64,000 bases of DNA from Shewanella loihica PV-4 (GTDB taxonomy: Bacteria > Pseudomonadota > Gammaproteobacteria > Enterobacterales > Shewanellaceae). How positions within the stretch are numbered: position 1 is the stretch's first letter; each line of letters begins with the position of its first letter. Position numbers and translations under genes: made by a program. Shown piece after piece: positions 44,501 through 50,853 of the stretch. Under the pieces are notes generated by a model. It did no database searches. It was not told where the DNA came from and was given only the letters and a program-made list of their open reading frames with translations. The DNA is taken from the NCBI RefSeq assembly GCF_000016065.1, contig NC_009092.1, positions 4,464,001-4,528,000 of the forward strand. The letters are read 5' to 3'.

Positions 44501-44695
44501 GGCCTCTAGGGCGAGTCGCAGCGACACAGACACTTGGGCGATCTCATAGTCGACCTGATACTGGGTGCGCTCGGTCATCTCTTCATAGTAATAGAGGGCG
44601 ATAAAGCCTGAGATGATCAGGGCGCACACTAAGGTGGCCAGATTCAGCTTATAGACTATGCCCTGGGCAATCTTGTCCCGATAGTGACGCCACAT
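41567..44695 (-). CDS. Hybrid sensor histidine kinase with receiver and HPt domains
   Basis: A 1042-residue inner-membrane kinase. TM1 about residues 17-37, a periplasmic sensor region about 38-180, TM2 about 183-203, HAMP about 204-255, PAS about 260-385, HisKA with phospho-acceptor His417 (MSHEIRTPMNG), and HATPase about 460-640 (NLVGNAIKFTEEG, DTGIGI, FGGTGLGLS). A degenerate receiver-like stretch spans about 660-760, a receiver with phospho-acceptor Asp838 (LILMDCLMPEMDG) about 785-905, and an HPt domain with His990 (VHAIKGAASN). This is the BarA/ArcB/TorS plan. Located 3 bp after the solute-binding lipoprotein, which may deliver its ligand. Confidence 0.94.
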   Translation of the reverse strand: MWRHYRDKIAQGIVYKLNLATLVCALIISGFIALYYYEEMTERTQYQVDYEIAQVSVSLRLALEASTDFSNMRRVVNGLAAQGSIKRLVLFDPREQQIVADNLGQYLGSPLSTSLAPELAEMVRLVSDKQSSKEVWRQGSIVHQVQQVYLISPELQRLRAYVLYVRYDAKEIEAYSLEELIHYVSFLLLGFAILLTVNLYVQHRVLLDPIRRIRRQIEAFGGQKTIRLDSDDEFGVLVNSYNEAVSARNQKQLELQKSRRYIDNITNVIPIQLAYVDAQSRYRFINQHYLQWLGKTEEDVLDQTVEAVQPADVYQLIKPYQQGVLAGNKQVFEAETIDADQAPRFFHITYVPDVGDDGQVEGYFICVEDLTRMKLNERKIETYAQEMEFSNWALSEAREKAEVAAKTKEDFLACMSHEIRTPMNGVIGILGLLGETQLSPMQKRYVDVASASADSLLSLLNDILDFSKIESGKFEIEAIEFDLVELLDLFVQSVSLKLEERHLPLFVDITQLQYRYVVGDPSRLRQILVNLVGNAIKFTEEGWIALRLSNRLSESGEVLLSCEVEDTGIGIAKEKLAMLFNPFIQVDSSTTRMFGGTGLGLSIAKRLCELMQGEIKVRSQQEVGSIFSFTLTQQLADSDKMIDWRAGLSPERVTLMGQLGAFERMLGELLTSWGARVSYLEEEDAILETDVIIYSFAPRREAFVEELNAWRELVGQHADRPNTRVLPLLSYWQQTEFEKQDARVPHLGRPLNIRQLIRALSDRADEEMIEPVIEPIVEPSMPDKPKVLLVEDNKVNQMVALGMLHQLGVQADVASNGREALALLSALQGNPYQLILMDCLMPEMDGFQATAAIREGQGGSQFCALPIIALTANAMKGDREHCIRAGMDDYLTKPLVLSVLKECLYRWFSLSQQNYEAALGHDPDVETLPTPIEAESQLFDRDSALALMSGDEALLDEVLQVFVEEMQDHRKAFIEGIAAADCTAIRSSVHAIKGAASNLSMTALVELARQLEADARRGDLQAVLAGREAFLELLEDTLACCH

Positions 44696-44698
44696 AGG

Positions 44699-45661
44699 CT
44701 AAGGCGCCCGATAGAAGAGGTTGTCGACATGACGGCAATCGGACTCGATCGCCTCTATCTTGACCAGGGTCTCACAGACGCTGTAGCCCAGCTGAATCAG
44801 CTTGTCGTTCTGGGCAAACAGCTTGCGTTGATCCTCGCCACTCAGCAGCTTGAGATCCGCCAGCGCGCCCTTGAAGTCGGCTACCTGAAGCCCTTCACGC
44901 TTGGCCATGATGGCCATCGCCTCCTCGGGATCCTGCTGCATATAGTCCATCGCCAGCTGCCAGGCCCGGCGGATCTGCTCCACCAGTTGTGGATGCTCGG
45001 CCAGGACGCTGGAGGAGATAGACAGGGTATCTAACACCTCCTCTGGGATCTCCTTGGTGGAGAACAGCTGACGATAGGCGCCGCTGGATTGTATCTCCAC
45101 CGAATAGGGCGGATAGGTCACCATGGCGGCAATCTTGCCTATGGCCAGAGCGCTCGCCGCCGCCCCCTGCTCCACATTGATCACCTTCACGTCGTCTATG
45201 TTCATCTTGTGCTGTCTGAGGGCCCGCTCCAGCACGAAGATCCCTAAGGAGCTGACCTCGCAGCCTATGGTCTCGCCCCTAAGCGCCTGCATATTCTCGA
45301 ACGCGTCGGGCGCGATAATCACGTCGCCACCGTCAGAGTAGTCCGCCAGCAAGACGATCTTAATCGGCTTGCCCCCCAGAGGTGCCACCTGAATCGCCTC
45401 TATCATGGTACTGGCGAAGCCATCCACATAGCCGGTTAAGTAGGCGCGCTGGGCATCGGAGAGGGTCGACACCTGCACCAGCTCGATATTGGCGCCCACC
45501 TGCTGAAAGAACCCCTTCTGCTTGGCCAGATAGAGGAGTTCGTAGCCGGGCCAGGGGTTCATGGCGATGGTAATAGGTTCTTCGACCTTCTTCGGCCCGC
45601 AGCCGAGCAGAAATAGGGCGAGTAGCGACAGCAATAGTCCAGAAATGATTCCCTTAATCAT
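44699..45661 (-). CDS. Lipoprotein solute-binding protein, NMT1/SsuA-like
   Basis: A 320-residue lipoprotein with lipobox LLGC (Cys21). ITIAMNPWPGYELLYLAKQKGFF and LTGYVDGFASTMIEA are typical of the NMT1/THI5/SsuA periplasmic-binding fold, as is VLERALRQHKMNIDDVKVIN. No ABC permease or ATPase is nearby. It is sandwiched between a diguanylate cyclase regulator and a hybrid kinase (gaps of 13 and 3 bp), so it probably acts as a periplasmic sensor rather than a transporter part. Ligand unknown. AAGGAAG precedes the ATG. Confidence 0.9.
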   Translation of the reverse strand: MIKGIISGLLLSLLALFLLGCGPKKVEEPITIAMNPWPGYELLYLAKQKGFFQQVGANIELVQVSTLSDAQRAYLTGYVDGFASTMIEAIQVAPLGGKPIKIVLLADYSDGGDVIIAPDAFENMQALRGETIGCEVSSLGIFVLERALRQHKMNIDDVKVINVEQGAAASALAIGKIAAMVTYPPYSVEIQSSGAYRQLFSTKEIPEEVLDTLSISSSVLAEHPQLVEQIRRAWQLAMDYMQQDPEEAMAIMAKREGLQVADFKGALADLKLLSGEDQRKLFAQNDKLIQLGYSVCETLVKIEAIESDCRHVDNLFYRAP

Positions 45662-45674
45662 TTATTATTCTTCC

Positions 45675-46577
45675 TTAATCATGTTCTACCGTCAGATAGG
45701 CGCCATCCTGATAACAGACCACACAGTTGCGCCCATCGGCCTTAGCCTTGTACACGGCCTCGTCTGCCAATACCAAGAGGTGAGAGAGCTCGGCGTTCTG
45801 GGGATTGGCAGTCACCACGCCGAAGCTGCCGGTCACCTCCAGCCCCATGGGGTTGAGGCGTGCCAGTTGCTGACGCACATCCTCTGTCTTCTCTCTGGCA
45901 ATATCCAGGCCGCACTCCATCAGGATGACAAACTCCTCGCCCCCCATTCGCGCCACCACATCTTCCTTGCGAAAGCAGTCCTGCAACAGCTTGGCCACCG
46001 CCTGCAGCACGAGATCGCCGATATGGTGGCCATTGAAGTCGTTGATCTTCTTGAAGTGATCCAAATCCAGCATCACGATGGAGAGCTCCTGCTGGTGCCG
46101 CACCATGGCGGAGAGACTCTGGGCGGCGCGCTCGGCGAGGAAGTGACGGTTGTAGAGGCCGGTGAGCTGGTCGTGCAGCGCCATGAATTTAAGCTTGTCG
46201 CTATGCTGCTTGAGTTGGATATGGGTACTGACCCGGGCGCGCACAATCGCCGGACGGATCGGCTTGGTGATATAGTCCACCGCGCCTATCTCCAGCCCCT
46301 TCTGCTCGTCATCGTCCGAGTCTTTGGCGGTCACGAAGATGATGGGGATCTCGGCGGTCTCGGGGTCGGCCTTCAGCTGACGACACACCTGATAGCCGTC
46401 CATGCCGGGCATCAGCACATCCAGCAAGATGATGTCGGGTTTCTGCTTGGCGACCCTGAGGCACTCCTCGCCGCTATCGGCGGTCCAAACCTGAAACATC
46501 TCCTTCAGACACTGCCTCATGATCAGCACATTGGTCTTCACATCATCAACCACCAGCACTACAGATTGTTCTTCCAT
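45675..46577 (-). CDS. Response regulator diguanylate cyclase (REC-GGDEF)
   Basis: A 300-residue protein. The receiver domain has Asp53 as phospho-acceptor (DIILLDVLMPGMDGY), acidic Asp11-Asp12 and Lys105. The GGDEF domain has active-site GGEEF at 212-216 and an inhibitory RxxD site at 203-206 five residues upstream. Expected to make c-di-GMP when phosphorylated and to be product-inhibited. It is first in an operon with the binding protein and hybrid kinase, a natural phosphorelay partner. GGGGA lies 4 nt before the ATG. Confidence 0.95.
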   Translation of the reverse strand: MEEQSVVLVVDDVKTNVLIMRQCLKEMFQVWTADSGEECLRVAKQKPDIILLDVLMPGMDGYQVCRQLKADPETAEIPIIFVTAKDSDDDEQKGLEIGAVDYITKPIRPAIVRARVSTHIQLKQHSDKLKFMALHDQLTGLYNRHFLAERAAQSLSAMVRHQQELSIVMLDLDHFKKINDFNGHHIGDLVLQAVAKLLQDCFRKEDVVARMGGEEFVILMECGLDIAREKTEDVRQQLARLNPMGLEVTGSFGVVTANPQNAELSHLLVLADEAVYKAKADGRNCVVCYQDGAYLTVEHD

Positions 46578-46770
46578 GCAATCCCCTAATCAGCCATGAG
46601 CAATTAGCCGCAATGTTTCAAATGGATAGAGATATTTTTAAGTGTAGCAGAAAGGATTTTTTCATCCGTAAATCCCATCATTAACATCACAGATGTCAGG
46701 ACAGATGGCAAGCGGGTTTGCTCCAAGGCGATAGAGGCAAAGATGGTAAGAGCAAAGGCACAAAATGAAA

Positions 46771-46795
46771 AAGGGCCAACAGGCCCTTTTTTTAA
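46771..46795. terminator. Intrinsic terminator after the outer-membrane barrel gene
   Basis: AAAGGGCC (46771-46778), loop AACA, GGCCCTTT (46783-46790), then TTTT. An A run on the left makes it work in both directions; it lies about 15 bp past the stop of the minus-strand barrel gene. Confidence 0.85.
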
Positions 46796-46806
46796 ATCAT
46801 GAATGC

Positions 46807-47463
46807 TTAGAAGCGGTAGGTTAAGCCGATAACCGACTTGGTTTCCCACTTAGTCGTGTCATTGGCATAAGGCACGGCCAGCTCGCCTGAATCTTCACGG
46901 CCCACCTTGACATAGGCAGCCAGGTTGTCGATGAACTCATAGCCGGCAACGGCGAATACGTTGCGGGTATTTGAGTTAACACCTTCGAAACGATCACGTG
47001 TGTATGACGCCTCGACACCGGCGAATAAGCCGCTATCGAACTGGTAACCTGTACCCACCTCGGCGCGGTACTCTTTAACAGTCGAGTCAACTATCACTTC
47101 GGCACCATTGCCTGTGATATCCATAGGCGCTGCACCATAGACCTTGATGCGGTCTTTGCGCATCGCACGGCCTTCGGCATAGGCATAGAAGTTATCGAAA
47201 TTAGTCTGTACACGCAGACCACCGCCAAAAGAACCTTCGTTGAAACGCTTGTCTTCATATTGGGTCTCAACTGACGCAAACGGGATCACAGACACGGCGC
47301 CGAAGTTGAAATCATAGCCAATTCTGGCTTCCAGGTTAGTCGACTTGTCTTGAGTGGTGTGCTCAGCCTCTACCTTACCGGTAAAGCCGTTTAGCACGTC
47401 GGCGTTAGCCGCACCGGCAGATAACGCAAGTAATGTAGCAACAACAATAGCTGACTTTTTCAT
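46807..47463 (-). CDS. Outer-membrane beta-barrel protein (OmpA/OmpX-like porin fold)
   Basis: A 218-residue protein with signal peptide MKKSAIVVATLLALSAGAANA. The mature part shows about ten alternating strands (ARIGYDFNFGAVSVIPFASV, GGGLRVQTNFDNFYAYAEGR, YRAEVGTGYQFDSGLFAGVE) and ends in the outer-membrane sorting signal GLTYRF with terminal Phe. It belongs to small OMP_b-brl-like proteins; a specific role cannot be given. GGGGA is 6 nt before the ATG. A terminator follows, and a long noncoding region lies upstream. Confidence 0.85.
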   Translation of the reverse strand: MKKSAIVVATLLALSAGAANADVLNGFTGKVEAEHTTQDKSTNLEARIGYDFNFGAVSVIPFASVETQYEDKRFNEGSFGGGLRVQTNFDNFYAYAEGRAMRKDRIKVYGAAPMDITGNGAEVIVDSTVKEYRAEVGTGYQFDSGLFAGVEASYTRDRFEGVNSNTRNVFAVAGYEFIDNLAAYVKVGREDSGELAVPYANDTTKWETKSVIGLTYRF

Positions 47464-48242
47464 GTATATTCCCCATATCTATATTTTGATGAATGTCTCT
47501 CACGAGCATCAAACCTTGGCTCGTCAGATGGGGGCCATTTTCCTTGCGACTTTTGCAAATATTGAATTAGAAACTATTCGATATTCAAATACATGAAAGA
47601 CAGTCTTACGTGGCGCCACACAAGCGCCAATGATAATTACATAAATAATTTCAATATCTTATGGTAAATGAAAAATCTTCGATGCCATTTTAAGCAGAGT
47701 TCAAAAACGGACGAACAACACTTTCTTAAGGAGGGATCTGTCAGCTTAGGTTCAGGAAACTCATGCCATTTCAGCTAAAACTTATCCTTCTGCGCCTTAA
47801 AAATCCCCGCCGCCTCTCCCCATATTTTTATTAAACAGCGACTTAATGGCAGGCCAACTGCCCGTCATCTGACGCTCGGCCGAACTTTTATGGCAGTAAA
47901 TGAAGCGCTTGGGGCGTTAAATTAATGAGCTTAATGAGACAAATGAGCAAGGCCCTAACGACAAACAGCCCTGGCTCCTATAAAGCTTTCGGCAGATATA
48001 AACCAAGGCAAAACGGCTAAGGGGAGTGATTAGCAAAGATAGTCGGCAAAGAAGGTTAGTCTGAGACTAAGTTAATCTGAGACTAGGTTAATCTGAGGCT
48101 GAGTTAGTCAGAGTCTGGGTAAGAAACCTGATGAACGGAGATAGTGGCGCGACGAGTACGCAGAAACACAGGGAGGCAGAGGAAATGGATGCAGCAGGGT
48201 TAAGCACCAAGAGACTCGAGGCGCTCACCCTGCCACCAGGGG
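47464..48242. other. Long intergenic region with palindrome and tandem repeats
   Basis: About 780 bp with no convincing gene. It contains a perfect 10-bp palindrome GTGGCGCCAC at 47610-47619, a small hairpin GGCAG/CTGCC at 47848-47862, and a 16-bp tandem repeat at 48055-48118. The first part must hold the promoter of the barrel gene. A small RNA is possible but I cannot support one. Confidence 0.5.
48055..48118. repeat. Four tandem 16-bp repeats
   Basis: Units of GTTAGTCTGAGACTAA type start at 48055, 48071, 48087 and 48103, diverging slightly (GTTAATCTGAGACTAG, GTTAATCTGAGGCTGA, GTTAGTCAGAGTCTGG). Contiguous without spacers, so not CRISPR. Each unit has a weak internal dyad (AGTCTGAGACT in the first). 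Confidence 0.8.
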
Positions 48243-48614
48243 TTATCTTTCACACTCGTCGACGCGAGAATGGTAAGGATCGTCATCGGCAAGACAGAGT
48301 CTGTCGGCCTGAAGTTGACGCTGCTTCTGCTCCGCCTGCTCGGCCTTCTTCTGCGCCTCGAACTTAGCCAGGCGCTCGTCCAGCGCACGCTCGATAACAT
48401 CGTGATTGAGCTCGATGCAGTCATAGTCGCCGGCGGCACATTCCCACTCGGCGCGCACGGGTTGACTGGCAATAATCGACAGCATAAGCGCAATCATCAG
48501 GCTGCCCAGCACGCCCACCAGCTTAGAGCGACGCTGCTTGAGTAGCGGCAACTCGGGCAATAGGAATTGCTCTACGCCGCCGACGGGTTCACACACTTTA
48601 TTTAAATTGGCCAT
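48243..48614 (-). CDS. Single-span membrane protein with charged C-terminal coiled coil
   Basis: A 123-residue protein. One hydrophobic helix (LVGVLGSLMIALMLSIIASQ, about residues 32-51) is followed by ECAAGDYDCIEL and a charged Gln/Lys/Glu-rich helix (FEAQKKAEQAEQKQRQLQA), ending with more Cys residues. It is probably inner-membrane anchored with the C terminus in the periplasm. AGAGGT lies 7 nt before the ATG. It follows the BamA-like gene by 32 bp on the same strand and may be co-transcribed. Family not recognised. Confidence 0.68.
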   Translation of the reverse strand: MANLNKVCEPVGGVEQFLLPELPLLKQRRSKLVGVLGSLMIALMLSIIASQPVRAEWECAAGDYDCIELNHDVIERALDERLAKFEAQKKAEQAEQKQRQLQADRLCLADDDPYHSRVDECER

Positions 48615-48646
48615 AGGAATTACCTCTTGTGCTAATCAAAAATGAC

Positions 48647-49786
48647 TTACCAGGCCCCACCGACCTGTAAATACAGGGTCCATTCCTCTGGCCCCTTGGC
48701 GATATCCATCCCGGTGCGCAGCCCGAGCTGGCGCGCCATCAGGTAACGAAAGCCCACCCCCTGGGTCTTGAGCCAGGGGCTATCGGCAAAACGCTCGTCT
48801 GCCATCATCGCCTTACCGGCGCCGGCAAAGCCCAGCAGGGTCCAGCGATCGTCGAGGTCATAACTCACCTCGACCTCTCCCAGGGCGGTATCATCCCCCT
48901 GATAACGCATCGCCGGCATGCCGCGCATGTCCAGGTAAGGCAAAGCGTAGAAGGGGGCATCGCCCGAGAGCGACTTGGCATCCAGACGCATGTTGACGCC
49001 CCACTTGGCACTTAGTCTGTGATAGGCATGCAGGAAGGCGCTGTCGGTGCGATAGTCGAAGTCGCCGCCGAGTCGTTTGTCGTGCTGGGTACTCTTCAGC
49101 CGCGCCTTGATACCGCTGCGGGGCGAGAAATGGTTGTCAGTGCTGTCGTAGGTGAGCTTGACCCCCAGGGCGCCATCGCTATCGACCATGGCACTCTCCT
49201 GATTGAGCGGATGCTCGCCGCCCAGGTCGAACTCGGCCTCGGAGCGGGTATAGCTGTATTCGCCGCCGAGGAAGAAATTGCTCTGTCCCAGGCGCACATC
49301 GATATCTTGAAACAGGTGCCAGCCTTGCAGCGAGAAACCCATGGCCGGGGCGTCGATACCCGTGTAGGCATTGAGCCTGAGATCGGCGGCAAAGATGCCG
49401 CCCAGATATCGCACCCTGTCTTCCAGCCAGTTACCCGAATGAAACAGGCCACCCAGCTTGGTTCCATTATTGGTGCCGGCGGCCACCACACCTGTGACGC
49501 TCGGCGGGATCTCGGCCACGGCCAAGGGGTCTTCGAGTCGCTTCTGCCGTTGCGACTCAGACTCATGGAAGAACAGCAGGGCGGCGCCGCCGCCCACCCC
49601 TACCGCAGGCTCGGTGATCAGGATCGGCACAGGCATGAAGCCGTGGGCGTTATTGAGGATCCACTGACTGGCATCGACACGGCCATCGGTGGGATCCTTA
49701 AACTGATCGGTGAAACCTGCCTGACTGGCACCAGCTAGTAGGCTCAGGCTGAGTGCTATAAGGCGGGGGTAGCTGGGGGTTGCCAT
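48647..49786 (-). CDS. BamA/TamA-family outer-membrane barrel without POTRA domains
   Basis: A 379-residue protein with signal peptide (LIALSLSLLAGASQA). VPILITEPAVGVGGGAALLFF and the later YDSTDNHFSPRSGIKARLK are characteristic of the D15/Bac_surface_Ag barrel of the Omp85 superfamily. GFAGAGKAM and GVGFRYLMARQLGLRTGMDIA carry the final strands. No POTRA repeats are present, as in short patatin-less or lipid-modifying Omp85 relatives. Its role is unknown. GAGG precedes the ATG by 9 nt. Confidence 0.82.
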   Translation of the reverse strand: MATPSYPRLIALSLSLLAGASQAGFTDQFKDPTDGRVDASQWILNNAHGFMPVPILITEPAVGVGGGAALLFFHESESQRQKRLEDPLAVAEIPPSVTGVVAAGTNNGTKLGGLFHSGNWLEDRVRYLGGIFAADLRLNAYTGIDAPAMGFSLQGWHLFQDIDVRLGQSNFFLGGEYSYTRSEAEFDLGGEHPLNQESAMVDSDGALGVKLTYDSTDNHFSPRSGIKARLKSTQHDKRLGGDFDYRTDSAFLHAYHRLSAKWGVNMRLDAKSLSGDAPFYALPYLDMRGMPAMRYQGDDTALGEVEVSYDLDDRWTLLGFAGAGKAMMADERFADSPWLKTQGVGFRYLMARQLGLRTGMDIAKGPEEWTLYLQVGGAW

Positions 49787-49865
49787 AATCTTCTGCCTCG
49801 GGAGTTGGGATGACCTTAGCGAGAAACCCTTTCGTCGCTAAGGTCTATGCGGGAAGCGCATTCTG

Positions 49866-50213
49866 TTAATAACCGTTGATGATGGCGTCATCTATGATCG
49901 CATCTTCGATGTAAGCGTCTTCGATCTCTTGCTCTATGATGGCGTCTTCAATGTCTTCGATGTCACGCTTGCAGCGCTCGCGTTTCACCTCGCCTTCCAC
50001 CAGGCCGTCGATCGCACCTATGGCACCACCGATGGCCGCACCACGCTTGGCGCCTTCACCACCGTCGGCGATGGCCCCGGCGGCGGTGCCGATGAGGCCA
50101 CCTTCGATGGCACCGGCCACCACATCGCCCAGGGTGTCGTCACAGTAATCGGCCATGGCGAAACCAGAAGCCGCACTCAGGGATAAAGCGAGTAACAAGG
50201 GTTTGATTTTCAT
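49866..50213 (-). CDS. Small exported glycine-zipper protein with acidic Ile-rich repeats
   Basis: A 115-residue protein with signal peptide MKIKPLLLALSLSAASGFAMA. A Gly/Ala-rich zipper (GAIEGGLIGTAAGAIADGG; GAAIGGAIGAIDGLVEG) is followed by a C-terminal run of acidic Ile repeats (DIEDIEDAIIEQE, IEDAIIDDAIINGY). Glycine zippers insert into or associate with membranes. Family not recognised beyond this. GGAG is 6 nt before the ATG. Confidence 0.75.
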   Translation of the reverse strand: MKIKPLLLALSLSAASGFAMADYCDDTLGDVVAGAIEGGLIGTAAGAIADGGEGAKRGAAIGGAIGAIDGLVEGEVKRERCKRDIEDIEDAIIEQEIEDAYIEDAIIDDAIINGY

Positions 50214-50333
50214 CTTATGCTCCGAATCATGCTGTTAATGTCGAGGTCATGATAAGAGCAAAAAGCGAATAGCTTTAGTTAGCTATCATTCGATTTGGTA
50301 ATAGGTTAGTGGGGATGCGCAAAGCGCGAGGCC

Positions 50334-50756
50334 TTAGCCCCGCGACGCGTAGAAAAATTTCTCGTAGAGGTAGGTGTAGCAGTAGTTGAAAACCAGGTAG
50401 AAGACCACGAAGCCGATATCCAGCCAGAAGGCCTGCCATAGTGAGATGGACAGATAGGCCGCCATGATAGGCACAGAGATAAACAGCAGCCCCAACTCAA
50501 ACAACAGGCTGTGCCAGACTCTGTCTGCCATGGATTTCACCATGGTCGACTTGAAGTAGAGCATGGCTCTGTCGAACAGCAGGTTATAGCCATAGTTCCA
50601 GGCCGCGGCAATCAGCGACATGCCTATGGCCAGGGCCAACAAGGCACGAGAATCGACCGAGGTCAGCCAGGCGCCCAGGGGCACGGCTAACACCATGGCC
50701 CCCAGCTCGAACCCAACTAGATACCTGATGCGATCGAATCTCGTCTTATGTTGCAT
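50334..50756 (-). CDS. PACE-family efflux transporter
   Basis: A 140-residue inner-membrane protein with two tandem bacterial-transmembrane-pair domains, four helices in all. The repeated blocks RYLVGFELGAMV and WHSLLFELGLLFI each carry the conserved membrane Glu, and WNYGYNLLFD / FNYCYTYLYEKFF end each repeat, as in AceI-type PACE exporters of chlorhexidine and other biocides. Start at 50756 is preferred (AGGGGG upstream); the frame from 50822 is longer. It lies 97 bp downstream of an RND pump on the same strand. Confidence 0.9.
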   Translation of the reverse strand: MQHKTRFDRIRYLVGFELGAMVLAVPLGAWLTSVDSRALLALAIGMSLIAAAWNYGYNLLFDRAMLYFKSTMVKSMADRVWHSLLFELGLLFISVPIMAAYLSISLWQAFWLDIGFVVFYLVFNYCYTYLYEKFFYASRG

Positions 50757-50853
50757 GATAACCCCCTGCGCCAACTTGGCAGCAGAATAAAGTGTTCTCC
50801 AACCGGCAACGCCGTCAGCCAAAACATTGATACGCCGGCGGAGAACATAAACC

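Noticed and set aside
41537..46589. Long plus-strand open frames opposite the kinase, binding protein and cyclase (43190-44509, 45561-46589 and others)
   Set aside because: They are antisense to genes with clear domains, have no ribosome-binding sites, and read as Leu/His/Gln-rich shadow translations.
46604..46849. 81-codon minus-strand gene
   Set aside because: It starts inside the barrel-protein gene in another frame and crosses that gene's terminator.
48055..48118. CRISPR-like repeat
   Set aside because: Units are contiguous 16-mers with no spacers and no cas genes in the window.
48131..48367. 78-codon plus-strand gene
   Set aside because: It overlaps the better-supported minus-strand membrane protein gene, lacks a good ribosome-binding site and has unlikely composition.
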